This document shows positions 57,890-64,000 of a stretch of 64,000 nt of DNA, piece after piece. The stretch is taken from NCBI RefSeq assembly GCF_037893015.1, contig NC_133661.1:228999157-229063156 (forward strand), given 5' to 3'. This DNA comes from Macrotis lagotis (lineage: Eukaryota > Chordata > Mammalia > Peramelemorphia > Peramelidae). Numbering within the stretch: position 1 is the stretch's first letter; each line of letters begins with the position of its first letter. A program made the position numbers and the translations under genes. The notes beneath the pieces are model-generated. The model did not search any database and had not been told where the DNA came from. It worked only from the letters and a program-made list of their open reading frames with translations.

Positions 57890-60682
57890 GAAATAGTTGT
57901 TTATAAATAGATTTTACTAGATATTAATGATAGAAAATACAGTCCAGAGTTAAGCTATTTTCAGAGATAATTAATTATTCATTGATTATTTTCAATAATG
58001 TAACAATGAACAGTAGGAAAAAACTGATCATGATATTACTTTGATCCTAACAACTAATGTTCATATACTTTCTTAAGAGCTTGTCAACTTGTAGGCACTT
58101 CTGACTGCTAACAGAAGAGAAAACCATGGCTTCAAGAAAAATACTTTCTAATTTAAGTTCCAATCCTAACTCACAATAATTGCATACAATCTAAGTATTA
58201 CTGTCTTGAATGAAAGGGGCTAATAACTTGATGACAAGCATCTCCTGTAGGCAACAGCAGATGGTCAAGTCCTATGAAAAAAAAGAATTATTTTTTTCTT
58301 ATTCCTTCTGAACTTATTTTAGTAATCTCCATAGTAGACAGGATCATTTTTGATTTCTTCATTCCTCCTCCCTATTCCCCAATCCTGGTTCAAAGTTTAC
58401 TAGACTAGGGGGCGGCTAGGTGGTGCAGTGGATAGAGCACTGGCCCAGGAGTCAGGAGTACCTGAGTTCAAATCCAGCCTCAGACACTTAATAATTACCT
58501 AGCTGTGTGGCCTTGGGCAAGTTACTTAACCCCATCTGCCTTGCAAAAATCTAAAAAAAAAAAATCTAGTCACGTCAGGTTGATTCTTTACTCTTGTTGT
58601 TTCTAATCTGGAGTTCGAGGTATTATTATTTAGGGCTAAAGGTTTCTGAATTCATGTAATATTTGGAAAAATTCTTCCAATTTGGTCAGTTTTCCTGGAT
58701 TTTCTTAATTTTACTGATTCAATTCTAAGTAAATTGAAAAAATCTAATTCTACAGGTAACTACAAATACAGATAAGAAGTGCCTTGTCTTCAAACTAAGT
58801 CCTTTATACCTTCATGCCATTGTAATAAGATTTATTTGTGACACTTTAAGAACAACTTGTCTTAAATGACATAAAGACTCTTAAGGACTGAGTAGTTTTT
58901 CCATAAAAATATATATATCGTATATATATATATATATATTGTATTTCTCAGAAAGAAGATAATAATAAACTGCTGTGGAAATTTGGATTATAAAGCTGTC
59001 ATGGGATTTAAAAATCAAACTCAGATTAGAGTGTACATATAATGCTTCTTTGAGAGAATCAGACAAAGAAATTCTGAGAAAAGGGGGGGGGAAAAAAATG
59101 TGTTTTCTATTTAGAAGCTAAGATTCATTATTTAAAGAAAAATTAGTAATGAATTAAGTTGATAAGATCCAGAGTTTTGCATCTTATAGGTACCTACATT
59201 AGTCTGAAATCCCCTGGATTAATCTTTGGTCAAAATCATTACCTTTAAAATGCAATGTAGTGACTTTCAGCTTTAAACTAAAATCCTAACAGTGAGATTT
59301 AGAAAGGATGATGCAAAAAACAAAATAAAAATTCACATACCTTTGCGAATTTTGGTTTTTGAGCATATTTAGCTAAATTCAGTCTAGATAAATTTATAAA
59401 AGGTCCATCAGGATTTGTAAGCATTGATGCCTAAGAGAAAAGAATTCTAAAATAAGTAATCTGAAGCCTTTACTTCAAAAATACAACTGAATATAATTAA
59501 AGTAAAACTTTTAAAGCCAGAATAGGTAAGCAAAAATCACCTTCAGAAATCTAACAGTGACATAGAGTATATTAATCACATAAAAAGTTACTTTTATTTT
59601 GCAACACAGTGATAGTGGCAGAGTTATTTACCGTTCCCAGTCTGACATATCTTCCAGAAGAGCTCGTAATAGGGTGAGCAGTGTATCCAGTTCTAGGTGT
59701 CCTAATAGCTTGTTCCATAGTGCCAGGCCTTCCACTCTGTGTGCCAGGCCGGACAAAACCTGTAATCGGTCTTCCAGTTTGTGTAATCGGCCTGTGAGTA
59801 TAGAAAATTGTTAGAGTAAGGAAAATCAGTGGACATAATTTTGAGAAAGATATCAGAAGATAATGAAAAATAAAAGATGTACCTGACAGCTGGACTAGGC
59901 CCTCCCATTGGACTGGCTCCAGTGAGCTTCAGAGATGTCCCAGGCCCTAATAGATAAGAAGTTTATAATTGAGAATCTAAAAATTTTCTAATATATTCCT
60001 TGCTAAGATATAAGCATATGACAGAAGAAACATGACATGACTAAAATATATTGTTCAATAACTGAGAAATTGTGAAATGGTTTTTATAATCATAGTTCAA
60101 TTTATTTTAATAATTCAAGCTCCCTTCCTCAGAAAGTACAATTAAATAGTATACAATCTAGCAGGGAATGAATTCAATCATTGAATATTTATTAGGTGCC
60201 TACTATGTGCCAACCCAAACAAAAAAACTCAGACCCCACCCTCTGGAATACCATGCTAAATCTATCATCTACCTCAAATTATCTTCCTGAATAATGTGGA
60301 AAATACACATATCTAGACTCAGGCATAGTATAGATTTGTTTACAATTACATTATGCTTCACATTATGTTTTATTAAGCATGTAAGGAAGGTAGTTTAGAA
60401 CTCCAGTCTCAAAGTCCAAAGGGATGGGTTTAGATTCTGAAATGAGGATTTACCTCACTGCAGCATGGATTACTAGGCAACTTAATCTCATTCTCTGAAC
60501 CTTGGCTTCATTATCTGTAAAATAAAGGAGTTACAGTTCCAAAATCCTAACAATTACTTACGAGCAACTTGAGCAATGGCATTTTCATCAAGGACCATCT
60601 CTGCAATTCCTTCTTGATCTACATCAATTTCATCTATATACACCATTTCTGTTAGTGCTCTTGTTTTTAAAATCCAAGCTGC
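30421..60682 (-). CDS. TTC8: TTC8/BBS8, BBSome TPR subunit (13 exons, 5' end outside window)
   Basis: The thirteen exons listed separately join in frame into 467 codons plus a stop, colinear with mammalian TTC8 from AAWILK to QHFAML. All introns are GT-AG. Known for the family: TTC8 (BBS8) is one of eight BBSome subunits, a coat-like complex at the basal body and in cilia that moves membrane cargo such as GPCRs; loss causes Bardet-Biedl syndrome and retinitis pigmentosa. Seen here: an acidic segment (YIDEIDVDQEG), a Pro/Arg/Thr-rich linker (RPITGFVRPG), then TPR helices such as GKCYYRLGMYREAEKQF and NNLAVLEMRKGHVEQ up to the C-terminus. No frameshift or internal stop is seen, so the gene looks functional. 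The N-terminal exon (about 38 residues in mammals) and the promoter lie beyond 64000. Intron sizes run from 91 to about 6,200 bases. Confidence 0.97.
30608..30770 (-). repeat. MIR-type SINE fragment in TTC8 intron
   Basis: 'cccctcattttacaactgag' with flanking motifs marks an old SINE in the last intron. Confidence 0.6.
31582..31641. repeat. (AT)n microsatellite, about 60 bases
   Basis: Pure AT dinucleotide run in TTC8 intron; probably length-variable. Confidence 0.97.
31690..32310. repeat. Three old SINE fragments
   Basis: Fragments at 31690-31775 (plus), 31965-32090 (minus, 'ctggatttgaactcaagtta') and 32160-32310 (minus) have MIR-type motifs. Confidence 0.5.
32435..32518 (-). CDS. TTC8: TTC8 exon 12 of 13 visible
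   Basis: This 84-base exon, phase 0 at both ends, encodes ARALLQTASTLAPHMYEPHF then NFAALSDK. The donor is AAG|GTATGG. It is separated from exon 11 by a 6.2-kb intron containing a nested repeat cluster. Confidence 0.97.
33262..34896 (+). repeat. Large copy of an old long interspersed repeat
   Basis: Motifs in order include 'ccaaccactgtgctaagtac', 'cattccagacatgaaggata', 'attgagtagggactgacgaa', 'aaaatcactttggcagcaat' and 'gtcagcaaaggagaccaaaa'. It continues after an L1 insertion at 35624. The family is old and shared widely in therians as I recall; I cannot name it. Confidence 0.6.
34908..35612 (+). mobile_element. 5'-truncated L1 3' end, older, with TSD
   Basis: It begins ggtggaatactattcttctg and runs through the L1 ORF2 end and 3' UTR ('catccagagaaaaaactatg', 'ggaggggatgaagagaagg') to an A-rich tail. 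Flanks agagttcactg (34897-34907) and agaattcactg (35613-35623) match at 10 of 11. It is inserted in the old long repeat and itself contains a SINE. Confidence 0.85.
35439..35591 (-). mobile_element. Young SINE nested in the L1, 15-base TSD
   Basis: Perfect duplications cacttgtaatttttt at 35424-35438 and 35592-35606. Confidence 0.95.
35624..36130 (+). repeat. Continuation of the old long repeat
   Basis: The repeat resumes at 'ctgttaacactg' and 'gcagtttcaaggc' after the L1. It carries an 10-base G-run at about 36041-36050. Confidence 0.45.
36305..36625 (-). repeat. Two old SINE fragments
   Basis: 'gtgacttattcagggtcaca' (36305-36415) and 'ttttatagatgaagaaaaag' (36490-36625) are MIR-type motifs. 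Confidence 0.5.
36641..36955 (+). mobile_element. Long-tail tRNA-derived SINE, second type
   Basis: The usual tRNA-like head (gtggcgcagtggacagagca) is followed by a distinct 3' part: 'cagggccatctccaatcacc', 'gtgacttagcacagcacccc', 'catgtgcttgtcatggcatc' and a CATCATCAT end. The same 3' part occurs at 55922-56262 and 46770-46950. Confidence 0.75.
36960..38660. other. TTC8 intron, unannotated part
   Basis: I see no exon or clear element; open frames are short. Splice-flanked coding sequence resumes only at 38751. Confidence 0.5.
38751..38873 (-). CDS. TTC8: TTC8 exon 11 of 13 visible
   Basis: This 123-base exon, phase 0 at both ends, encodes GIGDLNLAYQCFRLALVNNN then NHAEAYNNLAVLEMRKGHVE and Q. 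It contains two TPR helix pairs. The acceptor is TTTGTAG and the donor CAG|GTATGT. A SINE lies 104 bases upstream of the acceptor. Confidence 0.98.
38977..39154 (+). mobile_element. Young SINE with duplicated 5' head
   Basis: A 24-base head (38977-39000) is followed at once by a second head and full SINE (39001 on), differing at only a few positions. It ends in an A-tail. It lies between TTC8 exons 10 and 11, antisense to the gene. Confidence 0.88.
39215..39600 (+). repeat. SINE fragment and L2 3' end
   Basis: A short SINE piece (39215-39310) is followed by an L2-like 3' region with 'actagatgtaaattcctaaa' and 'gtgtctggcagagttcttg'. Confidence 0.5.
39725..39899 (-). CDS. TTC8: TTC8 exon 10 of 13 visible
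   Basis: This 175-base exon encodes RLLQMGVYNCQLFNNLGLCC, then the TPR FYAQQYDMTLTSFERAL, the acidic loop SENEEEAADVW and YNLGHIGV. The donor is GTG|GTATGT. It is among the best conserved exons against human TTC8. Confidence 0.98.
40665..40750 (+). repeat. L2 3' terminus
   Basis: 'agtacacagtggatgtttaa' with taaatacttattgact is a typical L2 end. Confidence 0.65.
40929..41079 (+). mobile_element. Young SINE with TSD
   Basis: Flanked by tcaaaccag at 40920-40928 and 41080-41088. Complete from ggggtggctaggtgg to a poly-A tail. Confidence 0.93.
41519..41658 (-). CDS. TTC8: TTC8 exon 9 of 13 visible
   Basis: This 140-base exon encodes AMNNISSAAEYYKEVLKQDN, then THVEAIACIGSNHFYSDQ and PEIALRFY, ending in a split Arg. 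The first residue is Ala where human has Glu (YEEMNN, from memory). TPR consensus positions are kept. Confidence 0.97.
41930..42175 (+). repeat. L2-like fragment
   Basis: 'cactgatctcatccatttcc' and 'tgtgtagatgactcccagaa' are L2-like; the remainder is diverged. Confidence 0.45.
42176..43390. other. TTC8 intron, unannotated part
   Basis: AT-rich intron sequence. The 85-codon minus frame at 42837-43094 is hydrophobic by base composition and has no recognised motif. Confidence 0.45.
43393..43485 (+). mobile_element. 5'-truncated SINE
   Basis: Begins within the SINE body at 'ctgacacttaataattactt' and ends with an A-rich tail. Confidence 0.75.
43800..44195 (+). repeat. L2 3' end
   Basis: 'catgcctagaattcactcct', 'attcaaactctttgggaata' and 'aaaataaatgcctgttgatt' in L2 order, with a small (CA)n at about 44051-44070. 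Confidence 0.65.
44454..44564 (-). CDS. TTC8: TTC8 exon 8 of 13 visible
   Basis: This 111-base exon in phase 0 encodes VYISLDQPVTALNLFKQGLD then KFPGEVALLCGIARIYE. It carries one TPR plus the start of the next. The donor is GAG|GTACAG. Confidence 0.97.
45030..45235 (-). repeat. Two MIR-type SINE fragments
   Basis: 'ataaggaaactgaggcctca' and 'gaagagggatttgaacccag' mark two old fragments side by side. Confidence 0.6.
45536..45696 (+). mobile_element. Young SINE with perfect 17-base TSD
   Basis: Duplications aagaaatggggagctta at 45519-45535 and 45697-45713 flank a full SINE with tail interruptions (aaaacaaaaccctaaa). Confidence 0.97.
46045..46132 (-). CDS. TTC8: TTC8 exon 7 of 13 visible
   Basis: This 88-base exon encodes LGMYREAEKQFKSALKQQEM then VDTFLYLAK. 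The LG..REAEKQFKSAL pattern is a TPR A/B helix pair. The donor AAG|GTGAGT is near consensus. Confidence 0.97.
46546..46640 (+). mobile_element. SINE with internal deletion and lost 3' end
   Basis: The head is complete but about ten bases are missing before aaatccggcctcag, and the copy stops after 'cctagatgtatggc' in unrelated T-rich sequence. Confidence 0.75.
46770..46950 (-). mobile_element. Fragment of long-tail SINE, second type
   Basis: 'aaccatctgggatccagtgg' and 'agatagccctggatgcagag' match the 3' part of the 36641-36955 family in reverse. Confidence 0.6.
47325..47430 (-). repeat. MIR-type SINE fragment
   Basis: 'cctagtccaaacctttcatt' and 'gcagctgaggaaagtgaggt' in order. Confidence 0.6.
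47580..47860. repeat. (AT)n and (AC)n microsatellites with a duplicated 35-base unit
   Basis: (AT)n at 47580-47620 and AC-rich arrays at 47640-47670 and 47733-47818. The unit at 47670-47704 recurs at 47822-47856 with four mismatches, each copy directly after an AC tract. Confidence 0.85.
48145..48385 (+). mobile_element. Older long-tail SINE
   Basis: 'gttcaaatctagcctcagga', 'cctcagtttcctcatctgta' and 'agtcacaaagagtcaaatac' give head, middle and tail. Confidence 0.75.
48671..48756 (-). CDS. TTC8: TTC8 exon 6 of 13 visible
   Basis: This 86-base exon encodes ALDLAALSTEYSQYKDWWWK then VQIGKCYY and two bases of a split Arg. The WWWK stretch and the GKCYY start of a TPR helix are characteristic of BBS8. 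The acceptor is TTTAAAG and the donor ACAG|GTAAAA. Confidence 0.97.
49315..49440 (-). repeat. Old SINE fragment
   Basis: 'aggccagttctctatccacc' and 'ggttcttcctgattccaagg' are SINE motifs; the rest is diverged. A C-run lies at about 49291-49301. Confidence 0.6.
49445..50185. other. TTC8 intron, unannotated part
   Basis: No exon or recognised element seen. Confidence 0.4.
50190..50405 (-). repeat. MIR-type SINE fragments
   Basis: 'agaagggaccttagagatgt' and 'ctggattcaaacccaggttt' in order. Confidence 0.6.
50970..51075. repeat. TA/TG-rich simple sequence
   Basis: Alternating atatat, atgtat and gtgtgt blocks. Confidence 0.8.
51182..51334 (-). mobile_element. Young SINE with TSD
   Basis: Flanked by 13-base duplications ccattaattatta at 51169-51181 and 51339-51351. 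In sense orientation with TTC8. Confidence 0.93.
51580..51720 (+). repeat. L2-like fragment
   Basis: 'gggataactcccaaatctac' and the preceding pyrimidine-rich stretch are L2-like; weak. Confidence 0.4.
52063..52215 (-). mobile_element. Young SINE with perfect 15-base TSD
   Basis: Duplications cctggggctatcttt at 52048-52062 and 52216-52230. Confidence 0.96.
52231..53180 (+). repeat. L2 fragments with (AC)n
   Basis: 'cttcaaatcaaaagcctaca' (52261 on) and 'ctataagctccataaagaca' (near 53095) are L2 3' motifs. An interrupted (AC)n lies at 52793-52842. Confidence 0.55.
53930..53974 (-). CDS. TTC8: TTC8 exon 5 of 13 visible (45-base in-frame exon)
   Basis: This short exon encodes ALFEYIFHHENDVKN. 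Both ends are in phase 0, so skipping it would remove exactly 15 residues without a frameshift. Its donor AAT|GTAAGT is strong but the last exon base is T rather than G. The flanking introns are 5.2 kb and 5.4 kb and SINE-rich. Confidence 0.96.
54540..54645 (+). repeat. L2 3' terminus
   Basis: 'gtaagcatttaataaatgta' followed by a repeated ttgatt/atgtatgttgatt end. Confidence 0.6.
55270..55418 (-). mobile_element. SINE, minus
   Basis: Full SINE ending gccacctagctgcccc on plus; AT-rich flanks aatttttt on both sides may be the target duplication. Confidence 0.88.
55448..55610 (+). mobile_element. Young SINE, plus
   Basis: Full copy with a 20-base A-tail. Flanked by ttcagat at 55438-55444 and 55612-55618. 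Confidence 0.92.
55709..55854 (+). mobile_element. Young SINE with 13-base TSD
   Basis: Duplications aagactattttgg at 55696-55708 and 55855-55867. Confidence 0.95.
55922..56262 (-). mobile_element. Long-tail SINE, second type, full length
   Basis: On plus it runs from 'gatgatgtttgtccttcatt' through 'atgccatgacaagcacataa' and 'aagccatctgggtccactgg' to 'gctccaactagctgccc', the reverse of the 36641-36955 element. Confidence 0.8.
56631..56776 (+). mobile_element. Young SINE, plus
   Basis: Contains aatagagcactggcccagga and cttgggcaagtcacctaacc with a short A-tail; no clear target duplication. Confidence 0.88.
57560..57840 (+). repeat. L2 fragment
   Basis: 'ggtgcaggccctcatcattt', 'ctactttggcgt'-like and 'gtcattctcctgttaagaag' follow the L2 ORF2/3' order. 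Confidence 0.65.
57843..57888. repeat. (GT)n microsatellite, about 45 bases
   Basis: Pure GT dinucleotide run ending in tatgg. Confidence 0.97.
58408..58564 (+). mobile_element. Young SINE, plus
   Basis: Complete from gggggcggctaggtgg to a 12-base A-run. Confidence 0.93.
58905..58942. repeat. (AT)n tract
   Basis: AT dinucleotide run with one internal CG. Confidence 0.9.
59341..59430 (-). CDS. TTC8: TTC8 exon 4 of 13 visible
   Basis: This 90-base exon in phase 0 encodes ASMLTNPDGPFINLSRLNL followed by AKYAQKPKFAK. It is the conserved lead into the TPR array. The acceptor is TCTCTTAG and the donor AAG|GTATGT. Confidence 0.97.
59632..59791 (-). CDS. TTC8: TTC8 exon 3 of 13 visible
   Basis: This 160-base exon encodes the Arg/Pro/Thr-rich linker: RPITQTGRPITGFVRPG, then GTMEQAIRTPRTGY and ITSSSGRYVRLGT. 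RPIT and RPGT motifs recur within it. It ends in phase 0 at ACG|GTAAAT. Confidence 0.97.
59883..59946 (-). CDS. TTC8: TTC8 exon 2 of 13 visible
   Basis: This 64-base exon completes the split Arg and encodes PGTSLKLTGASPMGGPSPAV, then two bases of the next split Arg. The stretch is less conserved than the rest (TGASPM here against PGTNQT in human, from memory), as expected for a disordered linker. The intron to the next exon is only 91 bases. Confidence 0.95.
60170..60215 (+). repeat. Short old-repeat fragment
   Basis: 'attaggtgcctactatgtgc' is the common start of MIR/L2-related or the old long repeat. Confidence 0.5.
60562..60682 (-). CDS. TTC8: TTC8 exon 1 of 13 visible
   Basis: This 121-base exon encodes AAWILKTRALTEMVYIDEID and then an acidic stretch ending DENAIAQVA plus one base of a split Arg codon. 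The acceptor is a T-run followed by TTAG and the donor is C|GTAAGT. It begins in phase 0. Mammals join this exon either to coding exon 1 or to a 30-base retina-specific exon 2A; neither is seen upstream in the window. Confidence 0.97.
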
Positions 60683-61001
60683 CTAAAAAAAATCATGGAT
60701 TAAACAAAAACTTGTATATTAAATAGCACTGGCAAGCTAGAAGAGCTTATGAAACCTAGTCATTGAAAAGACTTTCATGTGTAACAACTCCTTATGTTTG
60801 GATTTCTTATCAAATTGATGGACACAGATATATAAGAACTGGTGAAAATTATATATCAAAATACAAAATAGAAATAGAAAATACAAAAAATTAAGGAAAT
60901 TTTTGGTCACAGAAACAGTAAATAGAGTGATGCCCCAGGAATCAATAGAACAGAAATCACAGAGGCAATTTTCTTCTTTAGGTAGTTAAAAGAGGGAAAA
61001 T

Positions 61002-61162
61002 ATTTTTTTAGGTTGTTTTTTTTTTTTTGCAAGGCCAATGGGGTTAAGTGGCTTGCCCAGGGCCACACAGCTAGGTAATTATTAAGTATCTGAAGCCGCA
61101 TTTGAACTCAGGTACCCCTGACTCCAGGGCCAGTGCTCTATCCACTGCCACCTAACCACCCC
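61002..61162 (-). mobile_element. Young SINE, minus
   Basis: Full SINE with imperfect flanks aaaagagggaaaat and aaaagagaggaaat. Confidence 0.9.
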
Positions 61163-61849
61163 AAAAGAGAGGAAATTTTTGAAGAACAATCTAAAAGCAA
61201 ATTAATTGAGGTGTGGATTATGTGCAGCACTTTAGGGCAATTCCTGAGCTTTCTCTTCTTTGGGGCACTGTTTTTCTCAATTTACTACCTTAGCTCCCAA
61301 TCAAAACAAAATTAGTTGTTTTGGAATACAAATAGTTGAATTTTAAAATGGGAAAAACAATGAAGATTTTAACCTAGAGAATATCTTTACCACTTTATTT
61401 TGAGTGTTGGGTCCTGCTGACTATAAACCTTGACATTTTTTAGATTAAAGAGCCAACTACTTCTTTTTATAATTGAATAACCTCTAATATTGCTTTTCCA
61501 CTGTGTCACTGATTATTGTGAGGCCTCATAGCAGGGAAAAGAAGAACCTGCCTCTTGTAGACAGACTGTAGAATGTCCTGCTAAGATAGAAAAGCTTCTC
61601 ATGGGAGCCTGCTAACCAAAGACCACTTTGCTAAATTTAGAGAGGCTAGATAGCAAAGCATTCGTCAGCAAGTGATGGTTTTGGTTTTTATTTTTAACAA
61701 CCATAACTTAAGACCAACTAAGAGTATCAGAAGATATAGGTTGTGATTCATATTGGTTAAGACTGACAATGGGGTTCAAAGTCTGCACAGGTGGCATTCA
61801 CTTACAGAGGAACTAGTGATATCTTTGCTCTTCCTAAATTTTCTCACTG

Positions 61850-61985
61850 GATCCTTACATCAACCCTATGAAGGGGTTTATGAAGTACTAAGTGCAAATA
61901 ATATTATCCCCATTTTATGGATGAGGAAATGGAAGCATTGAGAAGTGACTTCCCAAGGCAACTGCTAATTAGTGGCTAAAGTAAT
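61850..61985 (-). repeat. MIR-type SINE fragment
   Basis: 'ccccattttatggatgagga' followed by 'gaagtgacttcccaaggcaa'. Confidence 0.65.
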
Positions 61986-64000
61986 TCAGTTCTCTTTCCA
62001 TTAAACAACAGATGCCCTCCTCTGTCCCCTTCCATAGTAGACCAAGAAAAAGCTCTTGGCAAATTTTAATTTTAATCTGATTTGTCCCTGTCTCCATATT
62101 CAAGTAACCTCCTACCACTACTATTGGGGTTTTTTGTTCAAAAGATTGCCATAATCTAATAATCCTAACATAATTTAAGCAGGAAAATCTACAAACTTGA
62201 ATAAAAATATTAAGAAAAAACATAAATTACATTTGAATTCTTTACCCCATGACTTTTCTCTAATAGCATAATCAAGAATTCATTGAGGGCTTTCTTGTAA
62301 TGTGCATAAATCTATGTTAGTTTTGATTTCAATATTATTCTTGCTACAAAGTCTTTTTCCTAAAAGGCAAAAATTTTATTTTTCATTTCAGAAGCTTATA
62401 GAACTATAATCTATTAAAACAACAAAATTCAATTCTTTAAATTTGTACTGGTGTTTTAGAAAAAAGAAAATACTTGCTTGTTTTCATCCTAACCAAAAAT
62501 GACCTTGAAAATAACATGTCCTTGCTTGATTAAACATCAGCTTGCATTCAAAGAATTGCTTGTGGCAATGGTAACAATTCTTGGGATTTTAATCAAAATA
62601 GCAGATGGAAGACTGATTCTTGGCTTAAAAAAAAAATACAGCATTTTATGTCGGCAACAAACCAAATATTGTTTCATGGCTTCTAATATTCTTGTTTGCC
62701 GGTTTTAATGTTGAAGACAAGCCAGAAATTATTTCATAGCTTCTAAAACTTCAGCCTTTAAGCCAAGAGGTTCAATTATGATCATGATCAAAAACAAATA
62801 TATCCATTGCAAAGAAGCATGAACATAAATGGCCTCAAATAGTCGCTAGCATTTAATAAAAATAAAAAGTGATAACATTAGCTTCTGAAAGAGTGGTCAA
62901 TACAGTTATTAGAATAGGTTCTATGAAATATTGTGGCTACAAGTTACACAGGAAAACAGTTATCTGTCACTGTACATAATGATAACAATAACTTTTTTGA
63001 AGGAATGAGAAAAAAGTAAGTATTTTCTCCCATTTAAATGAGTAATCATTTTATCAATAATTTCCTTACCTAAGAAACAAGATACCATCACATTCACCTA
63101 CTGATTGGTTTGAGAGCATACTACATTAACTAGCAATGCTATAGTTAAAAAATCTACTAATGAAATTCCAGAAAAATAATGACTAATTTTTTTTTACCTT
63201 TTGTGGTAATAAGATTCTTTGTGGTAAATATGCTTTTTAAACAAAGCATATGCTTCAAACAAAAATGGATCAAAGTAATAATTGCCTTATCTCGAAACTG
63301 TAAACCTCATAGAAAAGGAGATCACATATTTGTTATATGACATAAATAGGATGAATGCTTTTCTTAAATTAGTCTTACACATAAACCAATGATAAAGTAT
63401 TTTATACAGGACATGGGCATAGATGGGATCATGTGACTAATTTAGGCCAGATTTTTAAAATGTCAATTGATAGATTCTTCTTCATGTAAAAAATATACTA
63501 GAAAAACTTTTGCATAGACACTAGTATTTATTCAGCTCTGATAGGTTCAAGAGAATTTTATAGTGAACTTGAAAAAAAATGTTTTTTAAAAAGTCTATCT
63601 TGAGCTACCTTCTAGGTTACTCACTCCAAGTATTCTATTAATAACGTAAAAAAAATTGTTTGACCAACTATTTAAAAGAATATAGGTTCTGATTTACCCA
63701 TGATGAAGATAGGTAACAGTCAACACTGTTTCAAAGTTTAAACTTCAAACTCTGAGGAATTCTAAAGATACTTCAAGACATATTCAGGGTAAATAAGCTG
63801 GACTGCAAATCATCAGTTCCTTTGAACATATTTTTAAGTGCAGGGAGAAAAAACTTCAAGTGTATGATTAGCAATTCAACATTTATCAAATTCAGCAGCA
63901 AAATAAAAATAGATTCAATTTTGTTCCATTTCTTTTTTTTCATATCACTACTAATAGGTTTAGACTTATAGTAAAAGAACAAAATGTATCACCACAGACA

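Larger units (their letters stand above)
60683..64000 (-). other. TTC8 5' intron (partial)
   Basis: This is AT-rich intron sequence upstream of the first visible exon. It holds one young SINE (61002-61162), a MIR-like fragment (61850-61985) and an imperfect 60-base-period duplication (62645-62750). I looked for, and did not find, a sequence encoding the retina-type exon 2A peptide. No other gene is visible. Confidence 0.6.

Overview
This window is vertebrate nuclear DNA, most likely from a marsupial and probably an Australian (dasyurid-like) one. The evidence is a 13-exon GT-AG gene, long introns, AT-rich sequence and about twenty copies of a young tRNA-derived SINE whose body is typical of marsupials (acttaataattacctagctg core, cttgcaaaaacct tail). 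Marsupial-type L1 elements, ORF1-only L1 derivatives, and old MIR- and L2-type fragments are also present. The species call is inference; the repeat family names could not be checked against a library.

The only protein-coding gene I can support is TTC8 (BBS8), a tetratricopeptide-repeat subunit of the BBSome. It lies on the minus strand from 60682 down to the stop codon at 30421. Thirteen coding exons join in frame to give 467 codons plus the stop, colinear with mammalian TTC8 from AAWILK to QHFAML. The first coding exon and promoter lie beyond 64000. The TPR superhelix is encoded mainly by the exons between 48756 and 30421.

Layout. Positions 1-30000 are the 3' flank of TTC8 and hold no gene I recognise. 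They contain two ORF1-only (HAL1-like) L1 derivatives with target-site duplications (1681-4467 plus, 11147-14113 minus), a long decayed L1 (about 16205-22170, minus) whose reverse transcriptase core is deleted, and a 5'-truncated L1 with a perfect 14-base duplication (28827-30002, plus) just past the TTC8 3' end. Positions 30250-60682 are TTC8, with introns full of SINEs, L2 and MIR remnants, an L1 fragment and microsatellites. Positions 60683-64000 are upstream TTC8 intron.

The window shows no new enzymatic or defence system. The most unusual structure is a 114-base mosaic at 26861-26974, made of one direct and two inverted copies of sequence lying about 2 kb away. It looks like the footprint of a template-switching repair event inside an old repeat. 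Other points are tandem units at both ends of the long L1 ORF1 region, one carrying a CTCF-like motif; a hairpin at the L1 deletion junction; a 49-base perfect direct repeat 1170 bases apart; and inverted SINE pairs around in-frame TTC8 exons.
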